From an uncultured Alphaproteobacteria bacterium (GTDB taxonomy: Bacteria; Pseudomonadota; Alphaproteobacteria; Rs-D84): DNA of 64,000 bases. The DNA is taken from contig CANBCI010000002.1 in the NCBI GenBank assembly GCA_947367055.1, positions 1 to 64,000 on the forward strand, given 5' to 3'. This document shows positions 51,993-59,534 of this stretch, one piece after another (the first letter of the stretch is position 1; every line of letters begins with the position of its first letter). Under the pieces are notes generated by a model. That model searched no databases. It was not told the DNA's origin and saw nothing but the letters and a program-made list of their open reading frames with translations. Both the position numbers and the translations under genes were made by a program.

Positions 51993-52814
51993 ATGACTTG
52001 GACAATATTGGTTCTGGTTTTGGGTATTGCTCTGTTCCTGTTTGGCGGCATGCTGCTGAAAGGGGACGCGAAAAAGCCGACGGCCGGTTCTATCATTGCG
52101 AAGAAGGTAATAAGCATTGTTGCGATTATCTTGGTTGCGGGTTCGGTTTCCCGTTTGGTGATTCCGTACTATCTGACGGATGTCAATCCGGAAATCATCC
52201 AGGATATGGTCAACGGCATGCAGGAAAAGGCGAATGCCGAAAAGAACAAGGCAATTCGTTCCTATGTTCGCAACAAAGCCGATAAAATGATTGCCGATGC
52301 CCCGATTATGGGCAAGGCGGATGCAAAGAAAACAATCTTTGTTTGGACAGATTTCTCTTGCCCGTATTGCCGCCGCGTACACGGTGAACTGGAACGCGTA
52401 CTGGCCGACCGCGACGATGTTCGCATTGTGGTAAAGAACTTCTCTATCCACGGGCCGTTGTCTGATGCGCCGGCGCGCGCGGTTATCGCTGCGAAACTGC
52501 AGAGTCCGGAAAAGTCTGCGGAATTGGTTAAAATGCTGATGAACCGTAATTATTATTCCCAGGATGATTTGAAAGATCAGTCCAAGATTGCGGAAAAGGT
52601 TCAGGCGAATGTTATGAAACTGGCCAAGGAAGCGGGTCTGGATACCGACCAGTTGACCAAGGACATGGAAGGCGAAGTTGTTGCGCGCGAATTGAAAAAT
52701 GTTCGTGAAACCGCACAGCAGTTTGATATCAGCGGCACACCGTTCCTGATTATCAACGAACAGGCGTTCCCGGGTGCAATCCCGTATGCCCAGATTATCG
52801 AAGCGTTGAAATAA
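51993..52814 (+). CDS. DsbA/DsbG-like thioredoxin-fold protein with N-terminal TM helices
   Basis: Two N-terminal hydrophobic helices (TILVLVLGIALFLFGGMLL and VISIVAIILVAGSVSRLVI) anchor the protein. The thioredoxin fold carries FSCPYCRRVHGEL (CPYC redox site) and the cis-Pro loop SGTPFLIIN. It resembles the Com1/BdbD type of thiol-disulfide oxidoreductases in the periplasm. The many secreted Cys-rich proteins in this genome make a disulfide-forming role plausible, as inference. AAGGAG precedes ATG 51993; the upstream TTG of the track is not used. Confidence 0.88.
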   Translation: MTWTILVLVLGIALFLFGGMLLKGDAKKPTAGSIIAKKVISIVAIILVAGSVSRLVIPYYLTDVNPEIIQDMVNGMQEKANAEKNKAIRSYVRNKADKMIADAPIMGKADAKKTIFVWTDFSCPYCRRVHGELERVLADRDDVRIVVKNFSIHGPLSDAPARAVIAAKLQSPEKSAELVKMLMNRNYYSQDDLKDQSKIAEKVQANVMKLAKEAGLDTDQLTKDMEGEVVARELKNVRETAQQFDISGTPFLIINEQAFPGAIPYAQIIEALK

Positions 52815-52835
52815 TTGCGCATTTGATATGATGAG

Positions 52836-52864
52836 AAATCCCCGCGAATGTGGGGATTTTTTTA
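52836..52864 (+). terminator. Terminator after the DsbA-like gene
   Basis: AAATCCCC/GGGGATTT hairpin and T-run. Confidence 0.85.
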
Positions 52865-52939
52865 TCAATACTGTCCTATGACGCGGGGTGGGGCGGATGG
52901 GGTATAATTGTCGTTGAAATATAACAGACAGGGGGAATC

Positions 52940-53281
52940 ATGCCACGATTTGACAGTATTCATGCAATATTTTCACCCGAACGGAAATTAGGCCGGACGG
53001 AAATTTTACGCGCAATAAAATTTGGCATTGCGTCCGAATTTGAGGCAATTCAGATATATCAGCAAATAATGGAATCAACCGATAATCAGCAGGTTAGAAT
53101 AGTCCTGACCGACATAACGAACGATGAAATGCACCATGCGGGTGCGTTGTTGAAATTGCTGGATATATTGTCGCCGGCGGACACGGCCGAATACCTGCAC
53201 GGTATGCGCAAGGCGCTGGATGAACTGGGGCTGCCGGGTGGAAACGGTGGCGCGGCGGGCGCCCCGGCCGGTGACAAATAA
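52940..53281 (+). CDS. Ferritin-like (rubrerythrin-type) protein
   Basis: Two helices contain the carboxylate and His residues of a di-iron site: EFEAIQIYQQI and NDEMHHAGALLKLL, the latter an ExxH motif. The 113 residues are short for a full four-helix bundle, so it may dimerise like encapsulated ferritins. No encapsulin gene is in the window and the Gly/Ala tail does not look like a standard targeting peptide. It may store or detoxify iron or peroxide. The stop lies inside the left arm of the 68-bp inverted repeat that carries the next leader RNA. AGGGGG is the SD. Confidence 0.75.
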   Translation: MPRFDSIHAIFSPERKLGRTEILRAIKFGIASEFEAIQIYQQIMESTDNQQVRIVLTDITNDEMHHAGALLKLLDILSPADTAEYLHGMRKALDELGLPGGNGGAAGAPAGDK

Positions 53282-53342
53282 CCTTTGCAAATAAAATTCA
53301 TAGTGTTATAATACATATGCCGCCGGGTGTTCCGACGGCGGG
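53275..53342 (+). repeat. Left arm of 68-bp inverted repeat
   Basis: It is matched by the reverse complement of 54270-54338 with only 4 mismatches. It covers the end of the ferritin-like gene, the leader promoter and the 5' hairpin. Confidence 0.9.
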
Positions 53343-53493
53343 GTGTAGCTACCCCTAATCATCCTATTTCAAATTTAGAAATAGAAATCCCAGTTTATAA
53401 AGGCTGGGGGGCTGTGATATATATAAATAAACAGCACTGTAGATGATTATAGTAGCTAACCTCCAGCCACTTGGATTTATCCGGTGGTTTTTT
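53285..53493 (+). ncRNA. Structured leader RNA, copy 4
   Basis: Promoter TTGCAA (53285-53290), 16 bp, TATAAT (53307-53312). 5' hairpin CCGCCG/CGGCGG. Helix A: TAGCTAC (53346-53352) with GTAGCTA (53452-53458), and TAATCATC (53356-53363) with GATGATTA (53442-53449). Inner hairpin CTATTTC/GAAATAG. B strand GGCTGGGGG (53402-53410) pairs with CCCAG (53389-53393) locally or CCTCCAGCC (53460-53468). Small hairpin GCTGT/ACAGC with loop GATATATATAAATAA. Terminator CCACTTGGA/TCCGGTGG (53467-53487) plus T6, sharing CC with B. ATG 53511 follows. Confidence 0.85.
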
Positions 53494-53510
53494 AATACGG
53501 AGATTTTACC

Positions 53511-53681
53511 ATGCAATCAAAACCATTAACACGCGCGGAAATTGCAAACCTGTTTATTGAAACAAATTCCCGCATTACCGAAATCCACTGGGAATTCCGG
53601 CAACTGGCGGATATGGAACGCAAACGGCGCGACAACGAATTAAAAAAACTGGGGTTTCGCCGCCCGATGATTATTCGATAG
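53511..53681 (+). CDS. 56-residue charged protein behind leader RNA copy 4
   Basis: This gene is missing from the ORF track because of its size. ATG 53511 follows an ACGGAG SD, and the protein starts MQSKPLTRAEIANLF and ends KKLGFRRPMIIR. It is helical and rich in Arg, Lys and Glu. The N-terminal KPLTR..I..L..TNSRITEI pattern resembles KPLTK..LLDRLLDLYYQI in the 91-residue protein behind copy 6. They may be distant homologs. Function is unknown, and I infer control by the leader. Confidence 0.7.
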   Translation: MQSKPLTRAEIANLFIETNSRITEIHWEFRQLADMERKRRDNELKKLGFRRPMIIR

Positions 53682-53682
53682 T

Positions 53683-53805
53683 TTGCAGTTTATTTTTTAT
53701 AATGATATAATAATTATATTATCGGATTTCCGAAATTGGCATTGTGTTTGGTTGGGGGGCTGCGATATATCTGAATAAGCGGCACTATAGTTGTAGTAGT
53801 TGTGA
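53683..53805 (+). ncRNA. Structured leader RNA, copy 5 (5'-truncated)
   Basis: Promoter TTGCAG (53683-53688), 17 bp, TATAAT (53706-53711). B strand GGTTGGGGG (53750-53758) pairs with CCTCCAGCC (53797-53805). Hairpin GCTGC/GCGGC has the conserved loop GATATATCTGAATAA. Helix A 3' strand (TAGTTGTAGTAGTTGTGAA) is kept but no 5' partner is found, and the local competitor of B and the terminator are absent. Transcription would read into the 3' end of the 91-residue gene in antisense. Confidence 0.7.
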
Positions 53806-53825
53806 ACCTCCAGCCATAATTCTTA

Positions 53826-54101
53826 TTATTTCTTCTTTTGCTTTTTTACTTGCATATTTCGTTCGTATTCCGCGTCAAGCATTTGCTCGCGTCGTTCGCG
53901 TTCGGCATCAAGTTTTATTTTCCTTTTATATTCGCGCGCAACCCGCAATTTTTGCAGTTCTATTTCCGGTTCCAATATTGGCTTTAGTTTATGGTACAAT
54001 TGGCTGATTTGATAATACAAGTCTAACAGTCTATCCAGCAATTGCTCTTTCGTTAATGGCTTTGGTTCCGGGAATTGAAATTGTGGTGATTTCGGTTGCA
54101 T
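53826..54101 (-). CDS. 91-residue Lys/Arg-rich protein behind leader RNA copy 6
   Basis: ATG 54101 follows an AAGAGGA SD about 25 bases after the leader terminator. The N-terminus is MQPKSPQFQFPEPKPLTKEQ, then a helical LLDRLLDLYYQISQLYHKLKPIL, and the C-terminal half is a highly basic and acidic helix (RREQMLDAEYERNMQVKKQKKK). There is no signal or TM helix. It may bind nucleic acid or form a coiled coil. It could be a diverged relative of the 56-residue protein. The truncated leader copy 5 points into its 3' end. Confidence 0.7.
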   Translation of the reverse strand: MQPKSPQFQFPEPKPLTKEQLLDRLLDLYYQISQLYHKLKPILEPEIELQKLRVAREYKRKIKLDAERERREQMLDAEYERNMQVKKQKKK

Positions 54102-54120
54102 AAACTATCCTCTTATGAAA

Positions 54121-54328
54121 TAAAAACAACCGCAAAATTTATGCGGTTGGGGTTGAATAAACTATAGCAAGATAGCCCCGCTTATTTATATATATCGCGG
54201 CCCCCAACCAATGTTGGAGGTTTTTACATTCCTTTATAATAGGAACAACTTGCTATGGGTTTATTCAGAACCCGCCGTCAGAACACCCGACGGCATAGGT
54301 ATTATAACACGATGAATTTTATTTGCAA
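54121..54328 (-). ncRNA. Structured leader RNA, copy 6
   Basis: Minus strand: promoter TTGCAA (54323-54328), 16 bp, TATAAT (54301-54306). 5' hairpin GCCGTC/GACGGC. Helix A: GAATAAAC (54259-54266) with GTTTATTC (54155-54162), and TAGCAAG (54249-54255) with CTTGCTA (54165-54171). B strand GGTTGGGG (54202-54209) pairs locally with CCTCCAAC (54213-54220) or downstream with CCCCAACC (54145-54152). Small hairpin CCGC/GCGG with loop GATATATATAAATAA. Terminator CAACCGCA/TGCGGTTG (54127-54149) plus T-run overlaps five bases of B. Confidence 0.85.
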
Positions 54329-54338
54329 AGGTTATTTG
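54270..54338 (-). repeat. Right arm of 68-bp inverted repeat
   Basis: It is the reverse complement of 53275-53342 with 4 mismatches (about 94% identity by direct comparison) and contains the promoter and 5' hairpin of leader copy 6. Confidence 0.9.
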
Positions 54339-54357
54339 CCGGTTGCAGTGTAATAAA

Positions 54358-54383
54358 AAATCCCGCAATCGCGGGATTTTTTG
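54358..54383. terminator. Terminator of rpsU
   Basis: AAATCCCGC/GCGGGATTT hairpin with T- and A-runs on both sides. Confidence 0.85.
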
Positions 54384-54391
54384 TGATTTTT

Positions 54392-54598
54392 TTAGAAGCC
54401 AAATACCATTCTTTGTTTGGATTGACGCTTCTTTTCGTTGCGTACGGCTTCTTCTTTCAAACGCTTGCGTTTAGTTGTCGGCTTTTCATAACGCTGACGT
54501 TCCTTCATTTCGCGGTACAGGCCTTCTTTTTGAGACTTGCGCTTTGCAACACGCAGTGCCTGTTCGACATTGTTGTCGCGAACCAGAACTTTTACCAT
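54392..54598 (-). CDS. rpsU: 30S ribosomal protein bS21
   Basis: The 68-residue protein has the typical [53 protein letters not shown]. bS21 helps mRNA binding in initiation. A GGGGGTG SD precedes the ATG. It follows tRNA-Ala by about 40 bases on the same strand and may be co-transcribed with it. Confidence 0.96.
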   Translation of the reverse strand: MVKVLVRDNNVEQALRVAKRKSQKEGLYREMKERQRYEKPTTKRKRLKEEAVRNEKKRQSKQRMVFGF

Positions 54599-54639
54599 AG
54601 GTTATTCACCCCCTTTAACGCTTTTATTCTTTGTTATCT

Positions 54640-54715
54640 TGGTGGAGCCAATCAGACTCGAACTGACGACCCCCTGCTTGCAAAGCAGGTGCTCTACCAA
54701 CTGAGCTATGACCCC
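54640..54715 (-). tRNA. tRNA-Ala (UGC anticodon)
   Basis: Acceptor GGGGTCA/TGGCTCC (with one G-U pair), anticodon loop TTTGCAA, T-loop TTCGAGT, encoded CCA. No tRNA-linked repeat follows it, unlike the other two tRNAs. Confidence 0.93.
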
Positions 54716-54833
54716 AAAACTTTGCATTCCCTTTTCGGAAATTCAACGCATTTTATACAGAATCAATCAATATGTCAATGTAAAAATTTACAATAAATCC
54801 CACGCCGATGCGTTCGGCTTTCATTTAATAAAC

Positions 54834-54862
54834 TTGACTGTGGGCCATGCGTAATCTATACT
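54834..54862 (+). promoter_or_regulatory. Promoter of the acyltransferase/ABC transporter pair
   Basis: TTGACT (54834-54839), 17 bp, TATACT (54857-54862). Confidence 0.7.
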
Positions 54863-54884
54863 TAATCCACACAAAAGGATTGTG

Positions 54885-55967
54885 ATGATAACACTTGGTA
54901 TGTTTTTGTGCCTGTGGATTTGTACGGCCAAGGATATAAAGCCCGCGCGCATAATGACATGGGGTTTCCTGCTCTATTTGCTGGTGACGGCGATATTTGA
55001 TATAAATTCGTTGTATTTGCTGCCGATTTTTGCGCTGTATTTGGGGCTGGCGATTTATGCGTTTGTGCGCCCGTGGCGCCAGTATTACGGAAACAAGGCA
55101 CGAAAATGGAAAAAGCGCTGGGTTCAGCATCCGGCGGAACTGCTGGGGTATCGTATGGCGTCATGGCTGCTGCGGCTGGTGCCGTTGTCGGTTTTGTCGT
55201 GGATGGGGGGACGCATTCTGGAACACTTTGGCCCCAAAAGCGCACGCCGCCAGCAGATTATTTCAGAAAACCTGGCCCAGGTAATGCCGGAAAACAATAA
55301 CCCTGAATTTATTCGCAAAATTTGGAACAACTGGGGCCGCACCTTTGCCGAGGGGCTAAAGTACGGAACATATCGCCGCAATATGGGGCGCCTGGTCACG
55401 GTTAAAAATTGGGATATGGTGAAAGATTTGCCGCAATTTTTAATTGCGATGCCGCATTTGGGATTTATGGCATTAATGGCATTGCCGTTTTTGGGGCGTG
55501 GGCCGCGCATCGGTGTCACATACAAGTACCCCAGCAATCCGCTGACCAATGATGTTATTTTGGAAAGTTATGGCCTGGGGCAGGCGCGGGATTTGCACTT
55601 TATTCCGGTCGGAAATGCGATTCCAATGGTGCGCGCGCTGCGCAACGGCGACATTTTGAACATCAATTCCGATCAGCGTCCGTCCGGTGCGCCGTATTTG
55701 AATTTTATGGGGCATCCGGCGCGCACATCGCCCGGAATCGCGCAATTGGCGCGCAAATTCAATTTGCCTGTGGTGGTGGGGCATGTGCGGCGTACGCGTG
55801 GCGCAAAGCATGAAATCGTGTTTGACGGCATTGTAAATGTCCCGCGCGACGGCGATGCGGCGACGGATGAAATGCGCGGAATGCAGATGGTAAATGATGT
55901 AATGTCGCGTGCGATTTTGGATGCGCCGGACGAATATTTATGGATGCACGACCGCTGGCGGCCATAA
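54885..55967 (+). CDS. LpxL/HtrB-like lipid A acyltransferase family protein
   Basis: Two N-terminal TM-like helices (about residues 20-55) are followed by the LpxL-family core: FLIAMPHLGFMALMALPFLG, TYKYPSNPLTNDVI, LRNGDILNINSDQRPSGAPYLNFMGHPARTSPG and LPVVVGHVRRTRG. LpxL enzymes add secondary acyl chains to lipid A at the inner membrane. The catalytic HX4(D/E) motif, normally HFGNWE-like, reads HLGFMA here, so the acidic residue is missing. It may be inactive, use another residue, or have another substrate. It starts at ATG 54885 after an AAAGGA SD. The next gene, an MsbA-like transporter, lies 30 bases downstream. Confidence 0.8.
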   Translation: MITLGMFLCLWICTAKDIKPARIMTWGFLLYLLVTAIFDINSLYLLPIFALYLGLAIYAFVRPWRQYYGNKARKWKKRWVQHPAELLGYRMASWLLRLVPLSVLSWMGGRILEHFGPKSARRQQIISENLAQVMPENNNPEFIRKIWNNWGRTFAEGLKYGTYRRNMGRLVTVKNWDMVKDLPQFLIAMPHLGFMALMALPFLGRGPRIGVTYKYPSNPLTNDVILESYGLGQARDLHFIPVGNAIPMVRALRNGDILNINSDQRPSGAPYLNFMGHPARTSPGIAQLARKFNLPVVVGHVRRTRGAKHEIVFDGIVNVPRDGDAATDEMRGMQMVNDVMSRAILDAPDEYLWMHDRWRP

Positions 55968-55997
55968 TGGTTTATCAGATAATGTAAAAGGGAATAT

Positions 55998-57818
55998 ATG
56001 TTAAAAAAGATAAAAAAGATAATTCGTGGTGATAAAAATAATCAGCCGATAAAATGGTCGCTGTATTTGCGTGTGTGGCGTGAAATTGGCTTGCCGTATT
56101 GGAAATGGCTGGCGGCGGGTATTATATTTACGGTTGCCGCCGCATCGGCCGAAGGGTACGCAATCACAATTGCAAAGCGCATTGTTGATGAAACCTTTAT
56201 CGCCAAGAATATGGATTCACTGTACATTATCGGCCTGCAGATTATTGCCGTATATGGGGCCAAGGGAATTTGCACATTTATAAAGACTCTGGCCATGGCA
56301 AAGGCGGGGCTTTTGGCCAGTGCAAATTTGCAACGACGCATTTACCGGCATGTTGTCCGTATGAACATATCTACATTTTATGGTGACGGGATTGGCAAAT
56401 GCCTGAATTATTTCGGGGTTCAGGCCGCGGCTGTTTTAAACTTGGTGACGGGGACAATTGTGCGGTTGATTCAAAATGTCGCGACAATCTTGATTTCATT
56501 GGGATTGATGGTCTGGTTCGCGCCACAGTTGTGCATACTTCTTCTGTTCTTGGCACCGGCGATTATGATTCCGACATTGTTGATTATGCGGTTAAAGCGG
56601 CGCCTGTCGCGTGAATCGTTTGGCATTGCGAACAATGTATCGCAGCATTTGAACCAAACACTGCATGGCATAAAGACAATTCAGGCATTCGCCAACGAAG
56701 AAAGCGAGACGGAAAAATTCAACTGTATATTGAATTCGTCTGTTGCAAATTCGCTGAAAAGTACGAAAATTGGCGCGTTGCGTTCACCGCTGCTGGAACT
56801 GATGATTTCAATCGGATTATGCTTGGCAATGATTGTGGGCGGGCTGCTGATATCTAATGATATGATGACACTGGGCAATTTTGTCGGGTTCCTGTTGGCG
56901 TTGAGTGCGGCGTACCGCCCGGTCAAAAGCGTCACCGGTACCGGCGACACGATACAGCACGGGCTGCTCGCGGCAGAGGTGTTGTTTAATTTCCTGGACA
57001 GCAAGCCGTCCATTCAAGACACGCCGAATGCCAAGGCGTTGGAATCGGAGCCGATGTCGGTTGCGTTTGAAAATGTTGACTTTGAATACAATCCGGGTGA
57101 ACCCGTGTTGCGGGACATAAATTTGGATGTGCCTGCCGGGAAAATCTGTGCGTTGGTTGGGCCGTCGGGCGGCGGAAAAACAACAATGTTCAATTTGCTG
57201 GAACGCTTTTATGAACCGCAGCATGGGCATGTCAAAATCAATGACACGGATATACGGAAATTCACATTGGAATCGTTGCGCAATAATATTGCAGAGGTTT
57301 CCCAGGATGTATTTCTGTTTAACGCCACGATAGAGGAAAATATAAAATACGGTCTGCCGAACGCAACGCGCGATCAGGTTATTGCCGCCGCGCGCGCCGC
57401 GAATGCACACGATTTTATATCCAAGTTCCCGTGCGGATATGACACCTGTGTGGGCGAGGGCGGGGCCCTGTTGTCAGGGGGGCAGAAACAACGCATTGCA
57501 ATTGCGCGCGCGATATTAAAAGACGCGCCGATATTGTTGCTGGACGAGGCGACCAGCGCCCTGGATACCCAGAGCGAGAAATTGATTCAATCGGCGTTGA
57601 AAGACCTGATGCGCGGGCGTACAACATTTGTTATTGCGCACAGATTGTCCACAATTTTGGATGCCGATATTATATGCGTGATAAAGGACGGCCGTATTAT
57701 TGAACGCGGCACCGACGCGGAATTGGTTGCGATTGGCGGCGAATATAAAAAGTTGCGCGATATTCAATTTAAAATGAGTGAAAAAAAAGAGACCAAGAAG
57801 ACTAAAAATACAAAATAA
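55998..57818 (+). CDS. MsbA-like ABC exporter (fused TM and ATPase domains)
   Basis: A six-helix TM domain (about residues 20-320) is followed by an ATPase domain with Walker A GPSGGGKTT, the signature LLSGGQKQRIAIARA, Walker B ILLLDEATSALD and the H-loop FVIAHRL. Its length and layout match homodimeric lipid flippases such as MsbA. The neighbouring LpxL-like gene supports a lipid A export role, though other exporters share this architecture. The Lys/Glu-rich tail (KKETKKTKNTK) is unremarkable. AAAGGGA serves as SD. Confidence 0.9.
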   Translation: MLKKIKKIIRGDKNNQPIKWSLYLRVWREIGLPYWKWLAAGIIFTVAAASAEGYAITIAKRIVDETFIAKNMDSLYIIGLQIIAVYGAKGICTFIKTLAMAKAGLLASANLQRRIYRHVVRMNISTFYGDGIGKCLNYFGVQAAAVLNLVTGTIVRLIQNVATILISLGLMVWFAPQLCILLLFLAPAIMIPTLLIMRLKRRLSRESFGIANNVSQHLNQTLHGIKTIQAFANEESETEKFNCILNSSVANSLKSTKIGALRSPLLELMISIGLCLAMIVGGLLISNDMMTLGNFVGFLLALSAAYRPVKSVTGTGDTIQHGLLAAEVLFNFLDSKPSIQDTPNAKALESEPMSVAFENVDFEYNPGEPVLRDINLDVPAGKICALVGPSGGGKTTMFNLLERFYEPQHGHVKINDTDIRKFTLESLRNNIAEVSQDVFLFNATIEENIKYGLPNATRDQVIAAARAANAHDFISKFPCGYDTCVGEGGALLSGGQKQRIAIARAILKDAPILLLDEATSALDTQSEKLIQSALKDLMRGRTTFVIAHRLSTILDADIICVIKDGRIIERGTDAELVAIGGEYKKLRDIQFKMSEKKETKKTKNTK

Positions 57819-57873
57819 TTTTTTGCGTCGGGAGAGGGGCGGGGTGCGCATATAGCATAAAGGAGCATATGAT

Positions 57874-59475
57874 ATGCCAAGACCAGAACTGCCGTACAGC
57901 GAAAAATCAAGAAATACTTTAATTGTAAATTATTATCAATTGCGTGCCGCCGGCAAACCCATTCCTGCAGATTTATTATATTGGTTATCTGTTAAGGCAT
58001 CGGATCAATTTGGCCCCAATGGTCCGCTGTGTAAACATGGGCAACGCAAAAATGCTAAACCATATTCGCAGATGTCATTGGACGTTTTAGAGAAAAAAGT
58101 CCGTGAGTTGATAAAGTCCGGCAAGAAGGTGCCACAGGGCTTGGGCAAGGAACTGGTATTGCGAAAACCAGAAAAATATTCATATGATGAAAACGGCGAG
58201 TTCAATATAAAAAAATATGCCAGCGAGGTGTCGCGAAAGCAAAGAAAACCTTATATTGATTGCGGTTTGGCATATTTGGAAAATTTACTAAAAAAATACA
58301 ATGCGGCGGGTGAACAGCCCCCGGTTGATTTAATGACGGCGTTGGCGGTCAAAGCCCCTGAAAAGTATTTCTATGAAAACGGCGAGTTTAAGAATCTTCA
58401 TAAAGAACGCGCTGAACGGCGGATTAAGAAAAAGAACCGTGATAAAATTATACAACCCGCGTCGCAACCGAAAAAGTTGTTTAAGAAGCCGGATGACACA
58501 ATAATTGCCAAACAAAAAGAACTGGCGGGTTTTGCCACGGAAAAGCAAATTGCCGGAGTGCATTTATTTGCCCCAAAATTGCCGAGCGGTGCTTATGAAT
58601 TGGTTTGGCGTCATGGTGTCAAAGAAAAGAAGCTTATGATACGTTGTGGCATATATTCGCCCGAAGTTGTTTTGTTTGATGTTTTAAGCGGTTTTGCGGT
58701 TGTTCGCGTGCATGGCAATTTTGGTACAAAACTGTATGTGATTGATTGTGAAAATAGCGAAGTGATCAAATCACTGGCCGGGGGCTTTGCCCGTGTTTCT
58801 TATATTGCAAAAAATCATGAATTGTTTGGGTATGAAAAAATTGACGCCAGATCAATGCTGCGCATATGGTGCAAAAATCATACTTGGACACGTGAATCAG
58901 TTGATGCGCCATATTCGGCTGTGGCAATAAATGCGTTGGCCAAATTGACGGAAACCGTTATTATAAAGCCAAATGGAATGTGCGCCACATATCCTTTGGC
59001 GGCATTGCCGGCACAATTGGATAAGGCGGTTCCGGCAACTGAATATAAAAAAGAAGCTCGCGCGAACCAAACATCTGATGTCACTGATTTAAATGTGACA
59101 ATAAAAAGCACGGAATCGGCGTCTGGAATCTTTTATAACGATGTTTATGTTAATGGCCAAAGAATAATTCAATCCCATTATAACACATCGTTCAAGGTTT
59201 TTATGAATGGCAAAATTTTGGGGGTGCGTGGGCGCGACGGTAATGAAATGGCCCCGATGGGACCTTGGCAGTGGCGATTGTTTGACACCAATCTGGACGA
59301 GCAGGATTTCAAATCAACCAGCGCATATATAGACGGCATTAGCGAAGAAAGTTATGGGATTAAATTACGATTTAGCAACGGTCATTTTACCACATTGATG
59401 TCGCAACAGTATGAAAACGCATCCAATAAGCTCTTTAGATTGAGCAATGTAAAAAAACATTTATACGGCAGGTAA
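57874..59475 (+). CDS. Repeat-containing protein, three N-terminal tandem repeats plus C-terminal beta domain
   Basis: Residues about 1-165 contain three degenerate tandem units of roughly 50-70 residues, each with an L..Y....AAGK.P.DL..W/L..KAP..(Y/F)....G pattern: SRNTLIVNYYQLRAAGKPIP, SLDVLEKKVRELIKSGKKVP, GLAYLENLLKKYNAAGEQPP. They are followed by (YSYDENGEFN, YFYENGEFKN)-type loops. A long C-terminal part (about 200-533) has alternating beta strands (GAYELVWRHGVKEKKLMIRCG, VFMNGKILGVRGRDGN). There is no signal or TM helix. The family is unknown. AAAGGAG precedes the ATG. It is monocistronic with a following terminator. Confidence 0.65.
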   Translation: MPRPELPYSEKSRNTLIVNYYQLRAAGKPIPADLLYWLSVKASDQFGPNGPLCKHGQRKNAKPYSQMSLDVLEKKVRELIKSGKKVPQGLGKELVLRKPEKYSYDENGEFNIKKYASEVSRKQRKPYIDCGLAYLENLLKKYNAAGEQPPVDLMTALAVKAPEKYFYENGEFKNLHKERAERRIKKKNRDKIIQPASQPKKLFKKPDDTIIAKQKELAGFATEKQIAGVHLFAPKLPSGAYELVWRHGVKEKKLMIRCGIYSPEVVLFDVLSGFAVVRVHGNFGTKLYVIDCENSEVIKSLAGGFARVSYIAKNHELFGYEKIDARSMLRIWCKNHTWTRESVDAPYSAVAINALAKLTETVIIKPNGMCATYPLAALPAQLDKAVPATEYKKEARANQTSDVTDLNVTIKSTESASGIFYNDVYVNGQRIIQSHYNTSFKVFMNGKILGVRGRDGNEMAPMGPWQWRLFDTNLDEQDFKSTSAYIDGISEESYGIKLRFSNGHFTTLMSQQYENASNKLFRLSNVKKHLYGR

Positions 59476-59491
59476 TGCGCCGTTAAAATAA

Positions 59492-59521
59492 AAACGCGGG
59501 TTTGCTAACCCGCGTTTTGTT
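59492..59521. terminator. Bidirectional terminator between 57874 gene and clpB
   Basis: AACGCGGGTT/AACCCGCGTT hairpin with T-run. Confidence 0.85.
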
Positions 59522-59534
59522 GTTCTTGCCGGGA

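Noticed and set aside
51825-52868. 347-codon minus-strand ORF across recO and the DsbA-like gene
   Set aside because: It runs antisense over two well-recognised genes and a terminator and has no family features.
26111-54328. CRISPR arrays or phage modules near the repeated RNA elements
   Set aside because: No regular direct repeats with spacers, cas, integrase or phage structural genes are visible; the repeats are structured single elements.
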